A stretch of 6,047 bases of DNA, from positions 1-6,047 of the forward strand of contig CALQBB020000063.1 of NCBI GenBank assembly GCA_943328715.2, given 5' to 3'. Position numbers and translations under genes: made by a program. Shown here piece by piece: positions 1 through 5,244 of this stretch (positions are counted from its first letter, which is position 1; each line of letters starts with the position of its first letter). The notes beneath the pieces are model-generated. The model had not been told where the DNA came from and ran no database searches. It saw only the letters and a program-made list of their open reading frames with translations. Origin of the DNA: Polynucleobacter meluiroseus (lineage in GTDB: Bacteria; Bacteroidota; Bacteroidia; Flavobacteriales_D; Crocinitomicaceae).

Positions 1-321
1 GAAATATCCATTGGTGTCCTTGTCTTGAATGAGTGTGTCTTTCAAAATCCATGTGCGTGTAACGGTTCCGTTCACGACTTCAGAAATCGTAGCATCCACT
101 TGGTCAAAGTAACTTGAATCCGCAATTTGTGCAATATCCAATGCGTTTCCTGGTCCAATGAAAGCGCGTGTGATTTTAACGTAGTGCAGGGAGTCCGCCT
201 GATCCAACAAACCATAGACAATAGCGGTTTCTTTAAAGTCACCAGCTAGTTTCAAATCCTCGGAACAGCTTTGCAGGAATAATGCTGCTAAAAAAAGAAG
301 GGAGAGAAAACGTTTGATCAT
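1..321 (-). CDS. Lipoprotein of unknown function, N-terminal part only (runs off left edge)
   Basis: A 107-codon open frame begins with ATG at 321 and stays open to base 1, so the C-terminus is outside the window. It starts MIKRFLSLLFLAALFLQSC: a lysine/arginine N-region, a hydrophobic core, and a lipobox LQSC with the acylated cysteine at residue 19, followed by SED. This predicts a lipoprotein exported by Sec and cleaved by signal peptidase II. The mature part (VYGLLDQADSLHYVKITRAF, then polar and beta-rich) resembles secreted beta-sandwich-like Bacteroidota lipoproteins, but I cannot name the family. The start lies 32 nt downstream of the stop of the FKBP lipoprotein gene on the same strand, with no clear promoter in the gap, so co-transcription is likely. 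No Shine-Dalgarno is seen, as is common in this phylum. The reading frame and lipoprotein signal are clear; the function is unknown. Confidence 0.85.
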   Translation of the reverse strand, partial: MIKRFLSLLFLAALFLQSCSEDLKLAGDFKETAIVYGLLDQADSLHYVKITRAFIGPGNALDIAQIADSSYFDQVDATISEVVNGTVTRTWILKDTLIQDKDTNGYF

Positions 322-353
322 CTGAGTTAGTTTGAATCAAAAATACAATTTAT

Positions 354-1289
354 TTAGCGAATTCCTTGAGGAGCGATTCCTAAATCGGGCGTTTCACTTT
401 TTTCAATGGAAATTAATTCCACTTCAAAAATCAATGGTGAATAAGGTTTGATGATTGTGTTTGGCGGTGGATTTCCACCATAAGCCAATTCTTGAGGAAT
501 GAAGAATTTGTATTTAGAACCGATGTTCATCAACTGAATTCCTTCTGTCCATCCTGGAATCACTTGATTTAAGACAAATGTAACTGGCTCTCTTCCAATC
601 GAACTATCAAAGATTCCACCTTCAGGAATGCTTCCTTGGTAATGAACTTTTACGGTGGATGTTGCTGTTGGATGTGCTCCTTTTCCAGCTTTCACCACTT
701 GGTATTGAAGTCCACTTGCCGTTGTGATAATTCCCGGTTTCGTTTTGTTCATCTCCAAAAATCCTTCACCAGCTGCTTTGAACTGTTCTGTGATTTTCGC
801 ATATTTTTTATTCATTTCCACTTCGAAAGCAGCCATGATTTTCTTGCGGTCCTCGTTTTTCAATACTTCGATGTCTAACTTGTTTAGTCCATCAGCGAAA
901 CCTCTTTCGACCATTTTGATATCAATTAAAGGCAAAGCATCTAAATCCTTAAAGTATCCTTCAAAACGTTGACGGTTGATTTTTCCAACAGCCAATGATC
1001 CTTCTGCATTGTATTTCTCGTTGAACTCTTTTCCAGTTTTCCCGATGCACTTTGTCACGGTTTTAGAAAGTCCTTCAAATTCTGAATCGGAAACTTTGCA
1101 TTTGAAACCTTCCACTAATTTTTCTTTATCCATCTTGTTAAATGGACTTTCTGTAATGAATGGTTTAGCGATTTCGCAACCCAATACATAAGAGTATTTC
1201 TCTTGCATGGTTTTTAATTCAACTTTCTCTTCTCCACCACATGCTTGTAGGATTAGGAATAAGGCGATAAATAGGGAATAACGAATCAT
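354..1289 (-). CDS. FKBP-type peptidyl-prolyl cis-trans isomerase, lipoprotein
   Basis: This is a 311-residue periplasm-facing isomerase that should catalyse cis-trans isomerisation of prolyl bonds and may act as an envelope chaperone. Residues 1-17 form a lipoprotein signal ending in the lipobox LQAC (Cys17), followed by GGEE. Residues about 190-296 are a complete FKBP domain. The pocket residues are present: Y217 in VHY, F227-D228 in IFDSS, F238, V243-I244 and W247 in QVIPGW, Y270 in LAYGG, and F288 in LIFEVEL. The N-terminal region (about 27-185) is longer than in usual FkpA/Mip proteins and seems to hold two copies of the dimerisation-domain signature: KYSYVLG...LVEGFK at about 31-62 and SLAVGK...VERGFADGL at about 98-137. 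A short tail (297-311) follows the FKBP fold. The ATG at 1289 shares one base with the stop of the upstream fklB-like gene (TAATG), which suggests translational coupling. The family call is very secure; substrates are unknown. Confidence 0.95.
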   Translation of the reverse strand: MIRYSLFIALFLILQACGGEEKVELKTMQEKYSYVLGCEIAKPFITESPFNKMDKEKLVEGFKCKVSDSEFEGLSKTVTKCIGKTGKEFNEKYNAEGSLAVGKINRQRFEGYFKDLDALPLIDIKMVERGFADGLNKLDIEVLKNEDRKKIMAAFEVEMNKKYAKITEQFKAAGEGFLEMNKTKPGIITTASGLQYQVVKAGKGAHPTATSTVKVHYQGSIPEGGIFDSSIGREPVTFVLNQVIPGWTEGIQLMNIGSKYKFFIPQELAYGGNPPPNTIIKPYSPLIFEVELISIEKSETPDLGIAPQGIR

Positions 1290-1888
1290 TAGTTAATGTT
1301 TAAAAGTTCAACTTCAAAAATAAGTGCACTGAATGGTTGGATGGGTCCACCTGGGTGTGGATTTGCTCCGTAGGACAATTCTTGTGGAATGTATAAACGG
1401 AATTTAGATCCAACAGACATCAATTGCAATGCTTCGGTCCATCCTGGAATCACTTGGTGAACGCCGAATGTTGCTGGAGTTCCACGTAACATCGAACTAT
1501 CGAAAACCGTTCCATCAATTAATGTTCCGTGGTAATGAACGGTTACATTGTCCGTCGCAGCTGGTTTTGCACCATCACCTGCCGTTAAAACCTCGTATTG
1601 CAATCCAGAGAATGTTTGGTGAATTCCTTCTTTTTTCGCGTTTTCTGCTAAGAATTCTTCACCTTGTGTTTTGTTCGCACTAAAAGCTGCATTCTTTTTC
1701 TCATCCAAGTATTGTTGGATAAAAATATTTGCTTCATCTGGAGTTAAAGCAGTTGTTTCATCATTGAAAACCGCCTGAATGGCTTGCATCATCAAGTTCA
1801 CGTTGATGTGCTCTAGTTGTTGATTTTTCAAACTTTCACCGATGCTCATTCCAACACCGTAGCTCGCTTTTTCTTCTAAAGATTGCAT
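1289..1888 (-). CDS. fklB: FKBP-type peptidyl-prolyl cis-trans isomerase, FklB-like, cytoplasmic
   Basis: This 199-residue protein matches the FklB/FKBP22 layout and length (E. coli FklB is about 206 residues). It has an N-terminal helical dimerisation domain (about 1-85, beginning EEKASYGVGMSIGESL), a connecting stretch EFLAENAKKEGI, and a C-terminal FKBP domain (about 93-199). Pocket residues are intact: Y119 (VHYHG), F129-D130 (VFDSS), F141, V146-I147 and W150 (QVIPGW), Y173 (LSYGAN) and F191 (LIFEVEL). There is no signal peptide, so it should act in the cytoplasm as a prolyl isomerase and folding helper. It is the first gene of a run that continues into a lipoprotein paralogue; its TAA and the next ATG share one base. 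The two genes share a 20-bp identical stretch over the QVIPGW codons (547-566 and 1437-1456), consistent with an old tandem duplication. A weak promoter-like TAACTTCG lies 19 nt upstream of the start. Confidence 0.95.
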   Translation of the reverse strand: MQSLEEKASYGVGMSIGESLKNQQLEHINVNLMMQAIQAVFNDETTALTPDEANIFIQQYLDEKKNAAFSANKTQGEEFLAENAKKEGIHQTFSGLQYEVLTAGDGAKPAATDNVTVHYHGTLIDGTVFDSSMLRGTPATFGVHQVIPGWTEALQLMSVGSKFRLYIPQELSYGANPHPGGPIQPFSALIFEVELLNIN

Positions 1889-1907
1889 TTAATTGATTTT
1901 AAGGAGA

Positions 1908-1915
1908 CGAAGTTA
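1908..1915 (-). promoter_or_regulatory. Possible -7 promoter element (TAACTTCG) for the fklB operon
   Basis: Read on the minus strand, the bases are TAACTTCG, one mismatch from the Bacteroidota -7 consensus TAnnTTTG. The element ends 19 nt before the fklB start, a plausible distance for a short leader. No TTG (-33 element) is found at the expected spacing upstream, so this is a weak candidate based on position and partial match. The 95-bp gap (1889-1983) must also hold the control of the divergent cdd gene, for which I see no convincing promoter. Confidence 0.3.
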
Positions 1916-1983
1916 AGAAAAATGCGTCGGAGATCTTTGAAAAAATCAGGCGAATACTTGAATAATTGTAACAACATGTAAAA

Positions 1984-2472
1984 ATGCCCGTTGAAGGCTT
2001 TATGCAAAAATCCTTTCACTTTGATTACGAGCTTCATTCCACTTGGGAAAACCTAGCTGAATCGGACCTTCACTTGGTTGAATTAGCCTATGAGGCGATG
2101 GATTTAGCCTATGCTCCGTACAGTGAATTTAAGGTCGGCGCAGCGGTTCGTTTGTCGAATGGACTCACCTTAAAAGGAAATAACCAAGAAAACATTGCGT
2201 ATCCATCTGGACTTTGTGCAGAGCGCGTGGTTCTTTTTTACGCCGGAGCAAATTATCCATCGGAATCCATCGAAACGATTTGCGTTGTGGCACGTGGAGA
2301 TTTAATGCCGAGTGAGTTTTTGCTTTCACCGTGTGGATCTTGTCGTCAAGTCATGTTGGAAACCGAAAACCGTCAAGCGAAAAAGATTCGTGTGATTCTG
2401 GTGAACCAAGACAAGCGCACGATCATTCTTCATTCCGTCAAGGACTTGCTTCCATTTGGATTTGGGAAGTAG
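1984..2472 (+). CDS. cdd: Cytidine deaminase
   Basis: This is a 162-residue enzyme of the short, homotetrameric, zinc-dependent class. It converts cytidine and deoxycytidine to uridine and deoxyuridine in cytoplasmic pyrimidine salvage. The family signatures are complete: PYSEFKVGAAV at 45-55, NNQENIAYP at 66-74, the catalytic CAE at 78-80 (zinc ligand Cys78, proton shuttle Glu80), and PCGSCRQ at 116-122 (zinc ligands Cys117 and Cys120). The N-terminus is somewhat extended. ATG at 1984 gives the longest product, but ATG at 2002 (residue 7) is also possible, and neither has a Shine-Dalgarno; the A-rich stretch GTAAAA precedes 1984. It is the only plus-strand gene, divergent from fklB and convergent with the PIN toxin gene. 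The function is secure; the start is less certain. Confidence 0.96.
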   Translation: MPVEGFMQKSFHFDYELHSTWENLAESDLHLVELAYEAMDLAYAPYSEFKVGAAVRLSNGLTLKGNNQENIAYPSGLCAERVVLFYAGANYPSESIETICVVARGDLMPSEFLLSPCGSCRQVMLETENRQAKKIRVILVNQDKRTIILHSVKDLLPFGFGK

Positions 2473-2520
2473 GGTAAGGAAATTTCAAGAAACAATTTAA
2501 CGACAGCTGATCGTAAATAT

Positions 2521-2561
2521 TCACCGCAAAAATGCGGTGATTAAATCAATTTTTCACCGCA
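2521..2561. terminator. Likely bidirectional terminator with two mutually exclusive hairpins
   Basis: Three 8-base arms lie in a row: TCACCGCA (2521-2528), TGCGGTGA (2533-2540) and TCACCGCA (2554-2561). The middle arm is complementary to either flank. Pairing 1+2 gives a perfect 8-bp stem with an AAAA loop. Pairing 2+3 gives an 8-bp stem with a 13-nt loop that can partly zip as AAAT/ATTT. On the minus strand the 2+3 hairpin is followed directly by TTTTT, a good intrinsic terminator for the PIN toxin operon. On the plus strand the 1+2 hairpin is followed by an AT-rich run ending in TTTTT, which could end cdd. The element sits almost centrally, 48 nt from the cdd stop and 49 nt from the toxin stop, as expected for convergent genes. 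Confidence 0.65.
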
Positions 2562-2610
2562 AAGGAATATGTTGAATGTCTGGTGGGGACGTTTAGTTGA
2601 AAAACGATGA

Positions 2611-3018
2611 CTATCTTTTTAAGTATTCTTCCGCTGTCATGACGGGAATGTTGGAATGTTTGAAATCCTTTCCATTTCGTGTGATGATCACGGAACAATT
2701 CGCTTGTAAAGCACTGTAATATTGAACGGAATCCTCAAAATCTTTGAATGGAGAATTCAATCCTTTTTCCACGGTTTCTTCATTGACCTCACAGACTTCA
2801 CAAATAATTTTAAACTTTCGTAGTTTGGTGCGAACGGATTCTTCGGACTCATATTTATTTAGGATAAAATCAACTGTAGTAAAAGAAAGGGGAGAGGATA
2901 CTAAGACCAGTTTCTTTTGATCGGCTAATGTTGCCAATCTAGCAATGGAATCGAAGTGAGGATCTCGATGCGCTAATAAATCCAGTATGACATTGGTATC
3001 CAAAAACAATCTACTCAT
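2611..3018 (-). CDS. PIN-domain ribonuclease toxin of a type II toxin-antitoxin pair (VapC-like)
   Basis: This 135-residue protein consists of one PIN domain, the metal-dependent RNase fold of VapC-type toxins. It opens with the diagnostic FLDTNVILDLL (Asp7 and Asp13 acidic). It continues with the acidic cluster KDFEDSVQYYSA at 92-103 (Asp93, Glu95, Asp96), and then IITRNGKDF at 111-119 with Asp118, the usual PIN end strand. It ends with the common tail PVMTAEEYLKR. These residues would form the Mg/Mn site that cleaves RNA; the actual target (tRNA, rRNA or mRNA) cannot be read from the sequence. Its ATG overlaps the TGA of the upstream antitoxin gene (ATGA, 4 nt), giving coupled translation with antitoxin first. 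It ends in TAG and converges on cdd across a shared terminator. The length is normal and no catalytic residue is obviously missing. Confidence 0.92.
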   Translation of the reverse strand: MSRLFLDTNVILDLLAHRDPHFDSIARLATLADQKKLVLVSSPLSFTTVDFILNKYESEESVRTKLRKFKIICEVCEVNEETVEKGLNSPFKDFEDSVQYYSALQANCSVIITRNGKDFKHSNIPVMTAEEYLKR

Positions 3019-3269
3019 TTGTATTTCTTTTCTAGGTGCGTTAAACGTTCCTTTTCAGCATCAAAATCTGCCGGAAGCTTCGTTTTGGTGGACATGCTTT
3101 TGACAAAATCAGAGATTTGATCCTCGTCGTTGCTTTCTTCAGAGATCAATGAATTCAAGTAGTTTTCAATCAATTTAGACAAACTAACCTGATGACTCTT
3201 GGCATATGTTTTTGCCTCGTGAATAATCTCGGCATTCAGATTTAAGGTGAGTTTTGTGTTCATCATCAT
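3015..3269 (-). CDS. Antitoxin of the PIN pair, DUF6364-like ribbon-helix-helix protein
   Basis: This is an 84-residue (or 82-residue) protein. The N-terminal MNTKLTLNLNAEIIHEAKTY and following SLSKLIENYLNSL look like a ribbon-helix-helix DNA-binding domain of the DUF6364 type, which is commonly found upstream of PIN toxins in Bacteroidota. The C-terminal half (about 42-84) is acidic then lysine-rich (SEESNDEDQ; PADFDAEKERLTHLEKKYK) and should wrap and neutralise the toxin. Three ATG codons in a row (3269, 3266, 3263) start the frame. Relatives tend to begin at MNTKLTL, so the true start may be 3263. There is no Shine-Dalgarno. The stop overlaps the toxin start as ATGA. It probably represses its own promoter as a dimer; two TTACGT copies 22 bp apart lie just upstream. 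Confidence 0.87.
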   Translation of the reverse strand: MMMNTKLTLNLNAEIIHEAKTYAKSHQVSLSKLIENYLNSLISEESNDEDQISDFVKSMSTKTKLPADFDAEKERLTHLEKKYK

Positions 3270-3273
3270 AAGT

Positions 3274-3301
3274 TTACGTTTAAATTAAAAAATAATTACG
3301 T
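3274..3301 (-). promoter_or_regulatory. Candidate operator: two TTACGT copies before the antitoxin start
   Basis: On the plus strand, TTACGT occurs at 3274-3279 and 3296-3301, with starts 22 bp apart (about two helical turns). The second copy lies within the palindrome TACGTA (3297-3302). The pair sits 5 to 32 bp upstream of the first antitoxin ATG, in a very AT-rich stretch, which is where an autoregulating ribbon-helix-helix antitoxin would bind. A weak -7-like TAATTTAA (minus strand) lies between the copies and a TTG lies upstream. The repeats are short and could be chance. Confidence 0.25.
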
Positions 3302-3441
3302 ACAAAATGAATGAACCGCTATTTTCATGAATCCTTTGGAATCGAATTGGTCCAATTAGCTCACGCAGATGTTTCGTTTTTATTTTAAGAAAGAGAAATG
3401 AGATTGTCGTTTTTTTACGGGAATCCGGATGCTGCGAAATG

Positions 3442-4212
3442 CTATTTATGACGAAACCAACAATCGTGACGGTCGTCTTCGTAGCCTTTAAAAACAGTAT
3501 TCACGGGAGTTCCGTGCTTAAGGTTTTCGTTGAATTTCGTTCGAACCAAATAATTAAATGCGCCCATGTCACCAGTAAAAGCCGTTTTATTCTCGCGGTT
3601 TCCTCGTTCATGAATGTCGCACAACTGTTGAATGAATTCAAAGAACAGGGGAGCTTTTGCGCCAATGATTCCGCAATTTAAAAGAGTTTCCTCCCCAAAT
3701 GACTTTTCATAGTCGGCATAGTCCGGAAGGTTGTTGCGCAGGTGCGTGGAATGCTCGTTCATCCATTCGTTATTCAGTATTTTGGGCTCGTCCCCGCAAA
3801 AAATGGACTGTGGATTTTCCGTAAAAAATGCTTCGGTAAATGGATTTTGAACGAGTGTAACATCAGAGATGTCCGTCACGAAAACATGATCAAACAGGTC
3901 CATATTTTTCTCCAGAAAATCACGGTAAACAAAATAGCGAAATACGTTCGGATTGAATGCTGGATTGTAATCGACGCGGATAAAAGAAATGAATTCATTT
4001 TCATATTTCCGACAGGTATCCTCGCTGAAGTTGTTGTGAAAGATGATTCCGTGTAGCTTTTTGTCCTCAATGGATTCTGCCCAGGCACGCACCAATTCAT
4101 AGGAGTCATCGTGCAGCGTTTCATTCCGGTTTACATCGTAAACACCTGTAATGTGACAGGCCATGATAACGTTACCGTTTGACGAAAAATTGGGTCTATG
4201 GGAAAAGGACAT
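3442..4212 (-). CDS. GT-A-like glycosyltransferase candidate with DISD motif
   Basis: This is a 256-residue soluble protein with no signal peptide or membrane segment. I do not know a named enzyme for it, but several features suggest a GT-A nucleotide-sugar transferase. A first strand NVIMACHITGVYDV lies at 14-27. The hydrophobic-then-acidic stretch HVFVTDISDVTLVQNPF at 109-125, with Asp114 and Asp117, resembles the metal-binding DxD region of GT8/GT34-like enzymes. An acceptor-side region LLNCGIIGAK lies at 177-186, and TGDMGAFNYL at 213-222. The C-terminus CWFRHK places a histidine where GT-A enzymes often supply a last metal ligand. It starts 3 nt after the stop of the GT2 gene (TAA-TGG-ATG), so the two are surely one operon and probably act on the same glycan. 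It ends in TAG. A sugar, acceptor and linkage cannot be assigned. Confidence 0.72.
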   Translation of the reverse strand: MSFSHRPNFSSNGNVIMACHITGVYDVNRNETLHDDSYELVRAWAESIEDKKLHGIIFHNNFSEDTCRKYENEFISFIRVDYNPAFNPNVFRYFVYRDFLEKNMDLFDHVFVTDISDVTLVQNPFTEAFFTENPQSIFCGDEPKILNNEWMNEHSTHLRNNLPDYADYEKSFGEETLLNCGIIGAKAPLFFEFIQQLCDIHERGNRENKTAFTGDMGAFNYLVRTKFNENLKHGTPVNTVFKGYEDDRHDCWFRHK

Positions 4213-4215
4213 CCA

Positions 4216-4866
4216 TTAACAATTGACAAGGTTTTCTTTTTTGATCGTTGAGCAAATGCTATTTGGCATGTTTCGGTGATAAATGTAGGTTCTTAAGTCC
4301 GCTTTTTTCACGCGAAATTGAGCTCCAGCCTTTTCGTAAAAATCGGCGTCAGCGGCGAATCCATTTCTGAAATCGATGCTCGTGAACACTTTTTTTATTC
4401 CGAACAAAGTACCGAAAAGGATGACCTCGTCTAAATGGATGAGTTTCGTTTGGTCGTTTTTATCGGGTACGTAGTAATCGTCCATGCTGTCAACGATTGT
4501 TTCGGTGGTAGAGCAAATCAAATCCACGTTTTCCATTTCTTTCAAGCACTCCGTTAAATGGTTTGGTTTGTATTGATCGTCACTGTCCAAGATGGTAATG
4601 TAGTCGCCCATGCTGTAAAGTACACCGCGGTTGATGGACGCAGATTGTCCGCGGTTGCTGTGACGGATGTAGATTATTTTGTCCTCGTGTTGCTCAACGT
4701 ATTGCATCAAGGCCTCACGGTTATTTTGGGTACTGCCATCATCGATAATCAGCAGCTCGAAATCTTGAAAATCCTGATTTAAAACGGAATCAATTGCTCG
4801 TTTGATATAAGAGAAATCGGTATTAAAAACAGCCATTAGAACGGATATCTTTACTTGTCTCAACAT
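4216..4866 (-). CDS. Glycosyltransferase family 2 (GT-A fold)
   Basis: This is a 216-residue cytoplasmic glycosyltransferase, somewhat shorter than many GT2 enzymes and made almost only of the catalytic domain. It opens with the classical VKISVLMAVFNTDFSYIKRAIDSVLNQ pattern, split here at residues 5-31. Next come the nucleotide-binding IDDGST (41-46), SNRGQSASINRGV (70-82) and the metal-binding DSDD (94-97). In the acceptor half, FAADADFYEKAG (170-181) takes the place of the usual catalytic-base (E/D)D motif, and YIYHRNMPNSIC (194-205) matches the common YR..R.. segment. It should transfer a sugar from a nucleotide donor with inversion; donor and acceptor are unknown. It is the first gene of a two-gene operon with the DISD-type protein, behind a good Bacteroidota -7 box. 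No flippase, polymerase or sugar-nucleotide synthesis gene is nearby. Confidence 0.93.
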   Translation of the reverse strand: MLRQVKISVLMAVFNTDFSYIKRAIDSVLNQDFQDFELLIIDDGSTQNNREALMQYVEQHEDKIIYIRHSNRGQSASINRGVLYSMGDYITILDSDDQYKPNHLTECLKEMENVDLICSTTETIVDSMDDYYVPDKNDQTKLIHLDEVILFGTLFGIKKVFTSIDFRNGFAADADFYEKAGAQFRVKKADLRTYIYHRNMPNSICSTIKKENLVNC

Positions 4867-4892
4867 AAGTGCTTGGTCTAGTGGTTGCGGCG

Positions 4893-4900
4893 CAAAGATA
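4893..4900 (-). promoter_or_regulatory. Promoter -7 element (TATCTTTG) of the glycosyltransferase operon
   Basis: Read on the minus strand, the bases are TATCTTTG, a perfect match to the Bacteroidota primary sigma factor -7 consensus TAnnTTTG, followed by CGCCGC. It ends 26 nt before the GT2 ATG, which predicts a leader of roughly 20 nt. No TTG is seen at the usual -33 spacing (the region reads AAACTGAACC), so strength may be modest. This box suggests the two glycosyltransferase genes can be transcribed independently of the upstream nuclease segment. Confidence 0.6.
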
Positions 4901-4941
4901 GGTAAATGTTTGGTTCAGTTTCCGTTTTCCGATGTCCGTTC

Positions 4942-5001
4942 GCTCTCGCTCTGATTCTCGCTCTCTTTCTGTTTCTCGCTCTATTTCCCGCTCTGTTTCT
5001 C
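4942..5001 (-). repeat. Degenerate 12-bp tandem repeat (GAGAAACAGAGC type)
   Basis: On the minus strand the 60 bases divide into units GAGAAACAGAGC (5001-4990), GGGAAATAGAGC (4989-4978), GAGAAACAGAAA (4977-4966), a half unit GAGAGC, GAGAATCAGAGC (4959-4948) and another half unit GAGAGC. The strand is almost all purine and the array totals five unit lengths. Because 12 is a multiple of three, it reads as Glu-Lys-Gln-Ser-like tetrapeptides in the frame of the 80-residue gene, whose TAG stop lies in the second unit. Such arrays arise and change by replication slippage. Confidence 0.8.
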
Positions 5002-5223
5002 ATAAATCAACTGACACACTTTATCCATCGCTTTAAACAGCGTTAAATCAAATTTCGGGGATGTGGTCAATTTCGTCATGGAGGAAACGGCATCGAAGAG
5101 TAATTCGTTTTCACGTTGAGGGATCCGTTCGATGAAGGTAATTTCCTTGCTTCCTTTCTGTGATTCCGAGACGATGACTTCGTTGGTGGTCAAATCGATG
5201 GCAAATAATAGGGTCTTTTTCAT
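4981..5223 (-). CDS. Small hypothetical protein, 80 residues
   Basis: I do not recognise this protein. It begins MKKTLLFAIDLTTNEVIVSE, which reads as a beta-hairpin rather than a signal peptide because the hydrophobic run is short and broken by Asp10. A polar middle (GSKEITFIERIPQRENELLF) follows, then a probable amphipathic helix near the end (FDLTLFKAMDKVCQLIYEKQ, about 58-77). Net charge is close to neutral. The ATG is 21 nt after the stop of the HNH nuclease gene, in the same frame and strand, with no promoter or Shine-Dalgarno in between, so the pair is probably one transcript. Its TAG stop falls in a 12-bp repeat where neighbouring units have CAG. Without it the frame would run 21 codons more to TGA at 4915-4917, adding an acidic, Ser/Glu/Gln-rich tail. 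It could be a partner of the nuclease or simply a neighbour. Confidence 0.6.
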   Translation of the reverse strand: MKKTLLFAIDLTTNEVIVSESQKGSKEITFIERIPQRENELLFDAVSSMTKLTTSPKFDLTLFKAMDKVCQLIYEKQSGK

Positions 5224-5244
5224 TTTGTGTGAGCTTGTTGGATC

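Noticed and set aside
1922..1981. A 19-codon plus-strand ORF (starts MRRRSLKKSG) ending 2 nt before the cdd ATG, with AAGGAG at 1901-1906 upstream
   Set aside because: The purine motif is 15 nt from the ATG, too far for a normal ribosome binding site. The product resembles nothing known, and the region probably carries the divergent fklB promoter. Very short ORFs are expected by chance.
3345..3357. Palindrome AATTGG-T-CCAATT downstream of the glycosyltransferase operon
   Set aside because: The one-base centre cannot form a hairpin loop, and no T-run follows on the minus strand. It may be a protein site but nothing supports that. The rest of 3270-3441 shows no gene or clear terminator.
3742..4056. 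Plus-strand ORF of 104 codons opposite the DISD-type glycosyltransferase gene
   Set aside because: It is the antisense shadow of a well-supported minus-strand gene, with no domain or start signal of its own.
4867..4930. tRNA-like words on the plus strand (GGTCTAGTGGTT and GGTTCAGTTTCC)
   Set aside because: The D-arm-like and T-arm-like words are too close together, the T-stem does not pair, and no acceptor stem or anticodon arm can be drawn. It is not a tRNA gene, and I see no clear tRNA remnant.
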